Below are positions 35,077 through 41,495 of a stretch of 41,495 bases of DNA, in pieces. The stretch covers positions 1 to 41,495 of the forward strand of contig JABGOP010000014.1 in assembly GCA_018645365.1 (NCBI GenBank). The letters run 5' to 3'. The number at the start of each line of letters is the position of its first letter. Within the stretch, counting starts at the first letter, position 1. Under the pieces are notes generated by a model that was given only the letters and a program-made list of their open reading frames with translations, made no database searches and had not been told where the DNA came from. The translations under genes were made by a program, and so were the position numbers. The DNA comes from Candidatus Cloacimonadota bacterium (GTDB taxonomy: Bacteria > Cloacimonadota > Cloacimonadia > Cloacimonadales > TCS61).

Positions 35077-35199
35077 AAATCCTCCAATTATTTTTTTGAC
35101 GACAAAAAAAATAGGGATATTTAATTGACAACAATTTACATTTTGAAACTTGGTGACTTGTATTTTGCAGTGAAGTTTAACCGTAAAATAGGAGGAAAG

Positions 35200-35847
35200 A
35201 TGAAAAGATTTTGGCTTAGCATTTTGCTTATTATTATTCAATTGACCTTTGCTCTCTGGGTTAGTTCTTTTTTGGAAGCTGACGCAAAAATTCCATCACA
35301 TTGGAATTTCAGAGGGGAGGTTGATGGTTACTCTGGAAAGTGGGTAGGTTTGTTTTTGTTTGCTGGCATCAATATTTTGGTATTGTTACTGATGGTTTTT
35401 ATGCCACATTATTCACCGAGATACAAAAATGCACCGCAAAAATTTAATGAAATTATACCACGCTTAACCAATATTTTGATTTTGTTTTTCGCACTAATTC
35501 ACATCTATACTTTGGCGATTAGTGCAGGATTTTTACAAATGAACATCAACTTTATCCTGTATTTGATGGGGATAATGTTTATTATGATTGGCAATATTTT
35601 GCCAAAATTACCATCAAACTTTTTTGCAGGAATAAAAGTGCCTTGGACGCTTACCTCCGAAGAAAATTGGCAGAAAACACATAAGTTTGCGGGTTACACA
35701 TTTTCCTTTGCAGGTCTGTTGATGATAATTATTCCCATAATTTGGCAAAATAAGCCAAATGTGTTTCCCGTAGTTTTTTACCTGATGCTATTTTTTACCC
35801 TTTGCCCGATTTTGTATTCGTTTATTTTGTTTAAAAATCAGCGTTGA
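35200..35847 (+). CDS. DUF1648/SdpI-family membrane protein
   Basis: A 215-residue membrane protein with about six helices. After TM1 comes the DUF1648 signature AKIPSHWNFRGEVDGYSGKW, and the second half has the SdpI-like stretch FFAGIKVPWTLTSEENWQKTHKFAG. In Bacillus, SdpI gives immunity against the SdpC toxin and senses it; most relatives have no known role. The start was set at ATG 35200, which has AGGAGGA upstream; an in-frame ATG at 35125 has no ribosome binding site. It lies divergent to bioY and 19 nt before the FGE-domain gene. Confidence 0.83.
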   Translation: MKRFWLSILLIIIQLTFALWVSSFLEADAKIPSHWNFRGEVDGYSGKWVGLFLFAGINILVLLLMVFMPHYSPRYKNAPQKFNEIIPRLTNILILFFALIHIYTLAISAGFLQMNINFILYLMGIMFIMIGNILPKLPSNFFAGIKVPWTLTSEENWQKTHKFAGYTFSFAGLLMIIIPIIWQNKPNVFPVVFYLMLFFTLCPILYSFILFKNQR

Positions 35848-35866
35848 ATTAAAAAGGAGAAGTAAA

Positions 35867-36847
35867 ATGAAGAAGATAATTTTATTTTTACTATTGATTT
35901 TGGGCAACTCTCTCTCTGCCCAGCAAATTACCAATTTAAAGCAAACCATAGAAAATAGCAGAATTATAATAAATTACGATTTAATTGGTGATGCCGATAA
36001 AACATACGACATTAGTATTACCGCCACAAAAGATGGCGAAACCATTACCCCAAACCCAAAAATGCTTGGATTTGATTACGGAAGCGTAACACCTGGTAAA
36101 GAGAAGAAAATTTGGTGGGTACCAGCTTTGGAGGGCAGAGGCTGGGATGCAGAAGGTTGGGTATTTAACCTGAAAGTAGCATACAATTTTTGCGATATGG
36201 TTTTTGTAAAGGGTGGCACATTCAAAATGGGCGACAGTTATGGCAGTAGCGATGAAAAACCAGTTCATACGGTTACGGTGGGCGATTTTTACATTGGCAA
36301 ATACGAGGTAACCCAAGCAGAGTGGAAGGCGGTAATGGGCAATAACCCGAGTAAATTTAAAGGCGATGATTTACCTGTTGCAAATGTAAGCTGGAACGAT
36401 ATTCAAAAGTTTTTGAAAAAGCTCAACAAACTGACGGGATATACTTACCGCTTACCCACGGAAGCAGAGTGGGAATACGCCGCACGCGGTGGTAACAAAA
36501 GTAAAGGTTACAAATATGCAGGTAGCAATGATGTTGACAAAGTAGCTTGGCACTATGCTAATAGCGGAAATAAAACCCACCCAGTAGGCACAAAACAACC
36601 GAACGAACTCGGTATTTATGATATGAGCGGGAATGTGTGGGAATGGTGTAACGATTGGTATTACGAAAAGTATTACAAAATCAGCCCAACGAACAACCCC
36701 ACTGGTCTCTTAAGAGGCGAGCAACGTGTTTTGCGTAGCGGTTCTTGGAACTACAGTAATTACGGTTGTCGTGTCGCGGATCGCAGTCTCAATTATCCGC
36801 CCAGTAGCTATAGCTATTCCGGGTTTCGTCTCGTGAGGGCTTTTTAA
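35867..36847 (+). CDS. Secreted FGE/SUMF1-type protein with DGR-like variable C-terminus
   Basis: A 326-residue exported protein. A signal peptide (about 1-19, ending LSAQ) is followed by a short beta-rich domain (about 20-108) and an FGE/SUMF1-type domain (about 110-326) with FVKGGTFKMGD, YEVTQAEWKAVMG, YRLPTEAEWEYAARGG, YDMSGNVWEWCNDW and a GFRLVRAF end. Residues 295-318, between GSW and GFRLV, are almost all encoded by codons ending in C or T (22 of 24) with scattered first and second bases. This is what adenine mutagenesis of AAY codons produces. Flanks (CGGGTTTCGTCTCGTGAGG-like, GC-rich) and a hairpin 8 nt past the stop fit a DGR target. C-type-lectin-like and FGE folds are the usual DGR receptors. 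The reverse transcriptase and template repeat are not in the window. Confidence 0.85.
   Translation: MKKIILFLLLILGNSLSAQQITNLKQTIENSRIIINYDLIGDADKTYDISITATKDGETITPNPKMLGFDYGSVTPGKEKKIWWVPALEGRGWDAEGWVFNLKVAYNFCDMVFVKGGTFKMGDSYGSSDEKPVHTVTVGDFYIGKYEVTQAEWKAVMGNNPSKFKGDDLPVANVSWNDIQKFLKKLNKLTGYTYRLPTEAEWEYAARGGNKSKGYKYAGSNDVDKVAWHYANSGNKTHPVGTKQPNELGIYDMSGNVWEWCNDWYYEKYYKISPTNNPTGLLRGEQRVLRSGSWNYSNYGCRVADRSLNYPPSSYSYSGFRLVRAF
36746..36844 (+). other. Putative DGR variable region
   Basis: Covers the codons from TGG (36746) to the end of the FGE gene. Codons 36749-36820 include TAC, AGT, AAT, TAC, GGT, GAT, CGC, CTC and TCC; all are reachable from AAC or AAT by changing A only, and only GCG and CCG end otherwise. 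The 3' constant part GGGTTTCGTCTCGTGAGG would be the mutagenic-homing initiation segment. No second copy was found in the window. Confidence 0.5.
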
Positions 36848-36854
36848 TTTTTTG

Positions 36855-36878
36855 TTTCTTTTTTCGGGAAAAAAGAAA
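36855..36878. repeat. Hairpin 3' of the putative variable region
   Basis: A perfect 10-bp stem (36855-36864 with 36869-36878, TTTCTTTTTT/AAAAAAGAAA) with a 4-nt CGGG loop, starting 8 nt past the stop of the FGE gene. A short stem with 4-nt loop just behind the variable region is a known target-site element of DGRs. It could also act as a weak terminator, though the stem is all A/T except one pair. Confidence 0.6.
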
Positions 36879-36892
36879 ATCGTTTTTTAATT

Positions 36893-36940
36893 CCCCTCTA
36901 AAAAGAGGGGTGGATTGCGAAGCAAGACGGGGTGTGTTGT
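36893..36940. repeat. REP-like palindromic element
   Basis: Stem CCCCTCT/AGAGGGG (36893-36899 with 36904-36910) with an AAAA loop, followed by a mini-hairpin TTGC-GAA-GCAA and GACGGGGTGTGTTGTG. From memory, the combination of a CCCCTCT-type palindrome with GGGGTGTGT is common between genes of Bacteroidota and relatives, resembling REP elements moved by RAYT transposases. Copy number in this genome is unknown. Confidence 0.45.
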
Positions 36941-36947
36941 GCACTTA

Positions 36948-37134
36948 AAAGTGGATTCCTCTCCTCGTAAACGCGGTTTATCAGCAGATAAAGTGGATTC
37001 CTTTCCTCGTGAATGCGGTTTCTACGCAAAGAAAGTGGATTCCTCTCCTCGTGAACGCGGTTTATCAGCAGATAAAGTGGATTCCTCTCCTCGTAAATGC
37101 GGTTTATCAGCAGATAAAGTGGATTCCTTTCTCG
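36948..37134. repeat. 42-bp tandem repeat, 4.5 copies
   Basis: Head-to-tail units at 36948-36989, 36990-37031, 37032-37073 and 37074-37115, and a partial copy to 37134. Each begins AAAGTGGATTCCTCTCCTCG and the units differ at a few positions; the second is the most diverged. The unit length is a multiple of three and one frame is open through all copies (KVDSSPR.RGLSAD), but that frame has only a TTG start without SD. There are no spacers, so it is not a CRISPR array. The interval 36848-37230 holds no convincing gene. Confidence 0.9.
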
Positions 37135-37152
37135 GAGAGGTGATTAGATTAA

Positions 37153-37172
37153 CCCCCTGCTTCAGCTGGGGG
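37153..37172. repeat. GC-rich hairpin
   Basis: CCCCC/GGGGG (37153-37157 with 37168-37172), a T-T mismatch, then GC/GC closing a TTCA loop. It lies just after the tandem repeat and may be the far end of the repeat element that begins at 36893. No T run follows. Confidence 0.55.
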
Positions 37173-37194
37173 AATGAAGATAGAAAAGGATAAA

Positions 37195-37212
37195 AAACCG
37201 TTTCAACGGTTT
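37195..37212. promoter_or_regulatory. Perfect inverted repeat before the KilA-N gene
   Basis: AAACCGT/ACGGTTT (37195-37201 with 37206-37212) around TTCA, ending 18 nt before the KilA-N start codon. It may be an operator or an mRNA hairpin just upstream of the AGGAGA site; a remnant of a terminator is less likely since only TATAAAA follows. Confidence 0.4.
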
Positions 37213-37230
37213 ATAAAATAGGAGAAAAGA

Positions 37231-38103
37231 ATGAGTAAAACAAAGTTGAAAGTTAATGATTTGGAAATTGTTTTTTATTCCGAAAAAGAAAATGAATTTA
37301 TTTCTCTTACTGATATGGCAAAATTTAGAGATCCGCAAAGAACAAATTATATCATTCAAAACTGGATGAGAACGAGAAGTACAATTGAATTTATCGGACT
37401 TTGGGAACAACTTCATAATCCGAATTTTAAAAGCATCGAATTCGATGCCTTTAAAAATGAGGCAGGCTCAAATAGTTTTACTCTCACTCCCAAAAAGTGG
37501 ATTGAAGCAACAAACGCAATTGGGATAAATTCCAAAGCAGGTCGTTACGGTGGAACTTATGCTCACAAAGACATTGCTTTTGAATTTGCTTCTTGGATTA
37601 GTCCGACTTTCAAACTTTATCTAATCAAAGATTATCAACGCATAAAAGAGATTGAAACAAACCAATATAATTTGGAATGGAATGTAAAACGACTTTTGAG
37701 CAAAACAAATTATCTGATTCAAACAGATGCTGTTAAAAATTATATTTTACCGAAAATTAATTATGAAAGTGATAAACAATGGCTAATTTATGCAGAAGAA
37801 GCAGACCTCTTGAATGTTGCTCTTTTTGGTTGCACTGCCAAAGATTGGAGAAATTCCAACTCGAAATTTGCAGAAAAGAAAATGAATATTCGCGATATTG
37901 CTTGCATCAATGAGCTTGCTGTTCTTTCTAATCTGGAAAGTATGAATGCAGATATGATTAGAGAAAACATTGGGAAAAATGAACGATTTCTAAAACTTAA
38001 AGCTGTTGCAAAGTACCAAATTGAAATTCTGAATGAAAATAATTATCTGAAAACTATCAAAAAGAAATCCGAAGAAACTTATATAAATGAACAAAAAAAA
38101 TAA
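37231..38103 (+). CDS. KilA-N domain protein
   Basis: A 290-residue protein with an N-terminal KilA-N-type DNA-binding domain (about 15-125: FISLTDMAKFRD, NYIIQNWMRTRSTIEFIGLWE, FTLTPKKWIEATNAIGINSKAGRYGGTYAHKDIAFEFASWISP) and a C-terminal helical region (about 135-290). KilA-N proteins come from phages and nucleocytoplasmic viruses and are scattered in bacterial accessory regions. The GGTYAHKDIAFEFASWISPxFKLYLIKDYQR block is the canonical family end. It probably binds DNA. No integrase, capsid or other phage gene is near, so it is a solitary accessory gene between the repeat interval and the caspase gene, 20 nt before the latter. A ribosome binding site, AGGAGA, precedes the ATG. Confidence 0.87.
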   Translation: MSKTKLKVNDLEIVFYSEKENEFISLTDMAKFRDPQRTNYIIQNWMRTRSTIEFIGLWEQLHNPNFKSIEFDAFKNEAGSNSFTLTPKKWIEATNAIGINSKAGRYGGTYAHKDIAFEFASWISPTFKLYLIKDYQRIKEIETNQYNLEWNVKRLLSKTNYLIQTDAVKNYILPKINYESDKQWLIYAEEADLLNVALFGCTAKDWRNSNSKFAEKKMNIRDIACINELAVLSNLESMNADMIRENIGKNERFLKLKAVAKYQIEILNENNYLKTIKKKSEETYINEQKK

Positions 38104-38123
38104 TAAATAAAATAGGAGAAAAA

Positions 38124-40319
38124 ATGAAAAAATTGATTTTGGTTGTGGTCTTAATTTTAACCTCAATTTTATTTGCAGAAGATATTTACGAGCAAATTCA
38201 ACAATTGAAGCAATTTCAACAGTTAGAGTTTGACGCATCGTTCCAAGAAAAAGAGCGAGATACAAAAATTAAAGAAATCACCACCTCGCCCAGAGGTGAG
38301 TTCGAGACTACCGCAATGTACAATAAACGCAAAAAAGATGCAGGTAGGATAGCAGAAGAAATTCGCACCGAATACGCTGGTAAAATAGCCGATGTAAAAC
38401 GGAAGTTTGATAATTGTCAACGCGAGATAGAAAATGAAATCTTGCAACTTGTAGCGAGTAGCCGAGAAGATGTGGAGTGTAAATTTACAGTTGGTAAATA
38501 CGATGCGGATAATGCAAATTTTACGATAATAATGAGTGAAACAAATAAGACCTATCGAGTAAATGTTCCGCTTTCATTAGCCCAAAATTTCAAACAAAAT
38601 GCAAATAAGCTGAGGGCAATCGGGCAACGGCAACTTACCGAAAATGGTAATTGGGAATACTTTAATTGGCAGATAAATTTTAGCGGGCAAACATTTGCTT
38701 TTGGCGAAACAAAGGGGAAATCATCAAACTTTGTGGCTTCTACCACGAATGTAATTCCACCCAACTTGAGTGTGCAACTTGCTTTTAGCGAGCCTTCTGG
38801 CGATGATAGATTGGATGCGGAAGAGACCGCTGAACTTGTGGTAACCATAAAAAATAAAGGTGCAGGTTCTGCTTTTGGGGTGGAAATTTTGTGTAATCTA
38901 TCGGGTTCTTACGCGGTGAATTATCCCAAATCTGTTTATATCGGTGAAATTCCGTCAAACCAGAGTCGCACCAGAAGGTTAAAATTTTCAGCTTCGGAAA
39001 GTGTAAGTTCTGGTGAAGTTGCGGTTTCTTTGCAGTTCCAAGAGTTAAATCATTTTGAACCGAATGACCAAAAAATTGCGTTTGAGACAGAAGCATTAAT
39101 TCCGCCAAAATTAGCCATTGTGGATATTGGTATCGATGATTGGAGTAAAAATGCTAAAATAGAAACAGGCGAAACTGTTTCTATCACGGTGCGTATTCAG
39201 AATTTGGGTAATGGTTCTGCGGATAATGTGAAAGCAAAAATCAATAATGAAAGTGCGAATGTTTTCTTTTTTGGAGATTCGCAGGAAAATTTCAATCTCG
39301 GTACTCTTGCTCCTGGTGAGTTTAAGGATTTTTCGTTTGATTTAGTTTCCAATAAAAAGGCAAAAGAGATGCCAATTTCGGTAACAGTTACGGAAAGTCG
39401 TGGTAGATTTGGCGTTTCAAACTACTCTCTCGATTTAGCGTTCAATCAAGTTCAGCAAAGTGTTGGCGAGATGATGGTGGTCGGGAAATATGAACAGAAA
39501 GATAATTTTGAAGTAGCAACGGGGCTTTCTATCGACATTGAAAAAAATATTCCGCAAGCTAAAAATATGAATGAAGATGCACTTGCGATAATTTTTGGGA
39601 TAGAGCAGTATAAAAATGTCTCTAATGTTACATTTGCCAAACGCGATGCATCTATTATGAAAGAGTATTTTGTGAAAACTTTGGGCATTCCCGCCAATCA
39701 AATTTATTTCCAAACAGATGACGATGTGGGTAAGGCAGAATTTGATAAAGTGTTTTCCAAAAATGGCTGGTTGGATAAACGCACTTCGGCAGAGACGGAT
39801 ATTTTTATCTATTTTGCAGGACACGGTGCTCCAGATATCAAGGAAAAGAGCGCCTATTTAATTCCGTATGATGGCGATCCAAATTATGCATCGCAGACGG
39901 GTTTCTCCATTGATGAAATGTATGCTGGCTTGAATAAATTGAACGCAAAGTCTGTAACCGTTTTTATCGATGCTTGTTTTAGTGGTGCAAATCGTGAAAG
40001 TGAAATGTTGCTTGCCGATGCTCGCCCTATTTCCGTTGAAGTAGAATGTCCATCTGCTTACGGCATCAATGTTTTTAGTGCTTCGAGTGGCTCGCAAATT
40101 TCATCTGCATATCCGCAGAAAAAACACGGACTTTTTACCTACTTTCTTTTGAAGGGAATGCAGGGTGAAGCCGATGCCAATAGTGATAGAAAAATTACAG
40201 TTGGTGAACTTGGAAATTATGTAAATGAAAAAGTATCTCGACAGGCAGGTTTTTTGGATAGAGAGCAAACTCCCCAATTGCAAAGTATTCAGAAAGATGA
40301 AGTGCTGATTAAATTTTAG
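38124..40319 (+). CDS. Exported caspase-like (peptidase C14) protein with CARDB-like domains
   Basis: A 731-residue protein with a signal peptide (about 1-18, ending LFAED). Next come a charged coiled-coil region (about 20-110), a small beta domain (about 110-210), two CARDB/Ig-like repeats (about 215-330 and 330-440, both with AETAELVVTIKNKGAGSA-type motifs), and a C-terminal caspase-fold peptidase (about 475-731). Catalytic residues are His567 in YFAGHGAP and Cys618 in FIDACFSGA, preceded by AIIFGIEQYKNV and AKRDASIMKEYF, typical of metacaspase-like proteases. Metacaspase relatives cut after Arg or Lys; specificity here is not known. Its export is unusual relative to cytoplasmic caspases of defence systems. 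The DUF4384 lipoprotein gene follows after 8 nt. Confidence 0.9.
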   Translation: MKKLILVVVLILTSILFAEDIYEQIQQLKQFQQLEFDASFQEKERDTKIKEITTSPRGEFETTAMYNKRKKDAGRIAEEIRTEYAGKIADVKRKFDNCQREIENEILQLVASSREDVECKFTVGKYDADNANFTIIMSETNKTYRVNVPLSLAQNFKQNANKLRAIGQRQLTENGNWEYFNWQINFSGQTFAFGETKGKSSNFVASTTNVIPPNLSVQLAFSEPSGDDRLDAEETAELVVTIKNKGAGSAFGVEILCNLSGSYAVNYPKSVYIGEIPSNQSRTRRLKFSASESVSSGEVAVSLQFQELNHFEPNDQKIAFETEALIPPKLAIVDIGIDDWSKNAKIETGETVSITVRIQNLGNGSADNVKAKINNESANVFFFGDSQENFNLGTLAPGEFKDFSFDLVSNKKAKEMPISVTVTESRGRFGVSNYSLDLAFNQVQQSVGEMMVVGKYEQKDNFEVATGLSIDIEKNIPQAKNMNEDALAIIFGIEQYKNVSNVTFAKRDASIMKEYFVKTLGIPANQIYFQTDDDVGKAEFDKVFSKNGWLDKRTSAETDIFIYFAGHGAPDIKEKSAYLIPYDGDPNYASQTGFSIDEMYAGLNKLNAKSVTVFIDACFSGANRESEMLLADARPISVEVECPSAYGINVFSASSGSQISSAYPQKKHGLFTYFLLKGMQGEADANSDRKITVGELGNYVNEKVSRQAGFLDREQTPQLQSIQKDEVLIKF

Positions 40320-40327
40320 GAGAAAGA

Positions 40328-41188
40328 ATGAAAAAATTGATCTTAATTTCAACCTTGATTTTGTTGTTTTTGGCTTGTTCGCAAAATGTAACAGTTGATA
40401 AATCACCGCAAGAAGTCAAAATTATCAATCCAATCAAAAATCAATTAACACCGATAAATAGCGAATGGGTGGAGGTTACAACTTCTGTGCAAATTCACGA
40501 TGATATTACAAAAACGGAAGCACGCGAAAAAGCAATGCAAAATGCGTGTGTAATGGCACTGGAATATTTTGGCGTTGAAGTAGATAACAGAACACTTCTC
40601 ATTAATGCAGAGTCAAATTTTAAAACTAATATCAATCATTTTTCCGAAATTACCAAATTGACCACTAACGGGATTATTTTGGGTAAAGAAATTTTGGATG
40701 ATAGCGTTATAACCGTTGGCAATAATAGCTATCAAACCATCAAAATGAAGATAAAGGTGGGTAAACAAAAGGGTGAAAAAGATCCGTATTTTCGAATGGA
40801 AGCACAACTAAATCGTGATCAATTTAAGGAAAACGATTTTGTGGAAATCAGTATCAAGCCGACGATAGATTGTTATGTAACAGTGTTTTACATTGCTTCC
40901 GATGAAAGCGTGGGTACCATTTTCCCAAATTGTATAAGTGAAGATAATTTCGTAAAAGCGAATGAAATTCTGCAACTTCCAGAAGAAGGCGTAAATTTTA
41001 AAGTAACTTTATTGCCAAACAGAACAGAAGATACCGAAATGATAAAAATAATCGCCACCAAAAAACCGCTTAATTTTCAGGTAAATGACGATTTTAAAAC
41101 GGCGTTCGAAGCACTTCAAAATTGGATTGTTACCATTCCGCGTCACGAAATAACGGAAACTGATTTGCAATATTATATTTATAAATAA
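40328..41188 (+). CDS. DUF4384 lipoprotein
   Basis: A 286-residue lipoprotein; its signal ends in LFLACS with Cys17 as the lipidated residue. Residues about 45-150 look like an LPP20/FlgT-type module (TKTEAREKAMQNACVMALEYFG), common in outer-membrane lipoproteins. About 155-285 matches DUF4384 (AQLNRDQFKENDFVEISIKPTIDCYVTVFYIASDESVGTIFPN). DUF4384 domains often lie next to or fused with caspase-like proteases, which fits the upstream gene. The two are 8 nt apart and surely co-transcribed. Function is unknown; a membrane-anchored partner or substrate of the protease is a reasonable idea. Confidence 0.85.
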   Translation: MKKLILISTLILLFLACSQNVTVDKSPQEVKIINPIKNQLTPINSEWVEVTTSVQIHDDITKTEAREKAMQNACVMALEYFGVEVDNRTLLINAESNFKTNINHFSEITKLTTNGIILGKEILDDSVITVGNNSYQTIKMKIKVGKQKGEKDPYFRMEAQLNRDQFKENDFVEISIKPTIDCYVTVFYIASDESVGTIFPNCISEDNFVKANEILQLPEEGVNFKVTLLPNRTEDTEMIKIIATKKPLNFQVNDDFKTAFEALQNWIVTIPRHEITETDLQYYIYK

Positions 41189-41440
41189 ATTATTCAGCTA
41201 GGTTTCGTAATTCCATATTTTTAGAAAGGAATATTTTGGTTAAACCTTAGTGTGCTCGACTCAACCCTAACTCCTTAAAAATCATAATAATACAAAATAA
41301 TATTAAAAATAATTTGACAGATAAACCGTTAATTTGAATTTGACAAACCCCGAGTGGGGAATTGGTAGCAAAAAAAATCGTAGCTACTGTAAAATGAAGC
41401 CTTTAGATAAGGTTTTGGATCTTTTAGTTTAGGAGGAAAA
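41189..41440 (+). promoter_or_regulatory. tuf upstream region
   Basis: 252 nt with no gene. Two perfect TTGACA hexamers occur 26 nt apart (41314-41319 and 41340-41345), neither followed by a good -10 at 16-18 nt. CCCC-GAGT-GGGG (41348-41359) and GTAGC/GCTAC (41365-41369 with 41383-41387) can form small hairpins. AGGAGG at 41431-41436 is the tuf ribosome binding site. AGGTTT/AAACCT with ATTCC/GGAAT inside (about 41213-41261) gives a weak hairpin after the DUF4384 gene. Confidence 0.4.
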
Positions 41441-41495
41441 ATGGCTAAGGAAAAATTTGAAAGAAGTAAACCGCATGTTAATGTAGGAACTATTG
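41441..41495 (+). CDS. tuf: Elongation factor Tu, 5' end only
   Basis: The last 55 nt encode MAKEKFERSKPHVNVGTI, the invariant beginning of EF-Tu, running off the window. A strong AGGAGG lies 4 nt before the ATG. EF-Tu delivers aminoacyl-tRNA to the ribosome. This marks a return from accessory genes to a core translation locus. Confidence 0.95.
   Translation, partial: MAKEKFERSKPHVNVGTI

Noticed and set aside
35077-35241. N-terminal extension of BioY
   Set aside because: No SD at the upstream start and the extra residues are not like the family; ATG 35076 has TGGAGG at the right distance.
36948-37134. CRISPR array
   Set aside because: The 42-bp units are directly adjacent with no spacers and there are no cas genes.
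36915-37193. Open frame through the 42-bp repeats as a protein
   Set aside because: Only a TTG start with no SD, and the frame is open simply because the unit is a multiple of three without stops. It is treated as repeat DNA.
37231-38103. Prophage remnant around the KilA-N gene
   Set aside because: No integrase, structural or lysis genes and no attachment repeats were found on either side.

Overview
The window is AT-rich, densely packed bacterial DNA. A lipid A kinase (LpxK), several lipoproteins and exported proteins with signal peptides point to a Gram-negative (diderm) cell. An Rnf complex in the order CDGEAB, a methylmalonyl-CoA/pyruvate carboxyl-transfer gene pair, a corrinoid adenosyltransferase and FGE/SUMF1-domain secreted proteins suggest an anaerobic, fermentative or syntrophic member of the FCB side of the tree. 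Cloacimonadota is my best guess, made from gene content and not tested by alignment.

Layout. 1-480: a gene-poor end with tRNA-Arg(CCT) on the minus strand and a possible tiny hydrophobic peptide whose ribosome binding site is folded into a hairpin. 635-4309: an acyl-CoA carboxyltransferase (12S-like), a 52-residue basic protein and a 5S-like carboxyltransferase fused to a biotin domain, closed by a strong terminator. Together they look like a methylmalonyl-CoA:pyruvate transcarboxylase or a related decarboxylase. 4371-6357 (minus): an acetyltransferase, LpxK and cob(I)alamin adenosyltransferase. 6471-9935: two sugar-type ABC permeases, a small P-loop kinase and a double GNAT protein, behind an inverted repeat. 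9936-12348 and on to 14726: the infC-rpmI-rplT-pheS-pheT translation cluster, with an ATT start for infC and a leader that looks like a transcription attenuator.

14729-18728: a coiled-coil protein, ZapA, a likely 6S RNA, RNase Y, a YmdB-type phosphodiesterase and FolD. 18804-24379: two large lipoproteins, the second with Ig/FN3-like modules and a C-terminal FGE-type domain. 24432-26836 (minus): an N-acetylmuramoyl-L-alanine amidase and an MFS transporter. 26997-32106: rnfCDGEAB, followed by a TPR protein, SmpB and a FAD-dependent oxidoreductase. 34501-35847: BioY and, divergently, a DUF1648/SdpI-type membrane protein.

35867-41188 is the accessory part and the most interesting stretch. It holds a secreted FGE-fold protein whose C-terminus looks like the variable region of a diversity-generating retroelement (DGR) target, a 3' hairpin, a REP-like and 42-bp tandem-repeat interval, a KilA-N protein, an exported caspase-like protease and a DUF4384 lipoprotein. 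No reverse transcriptase or template repeat is in the window, so any DGR would have to act from elsewhere in the genome. The window ends in the first codons of tuf (EF-Tu).
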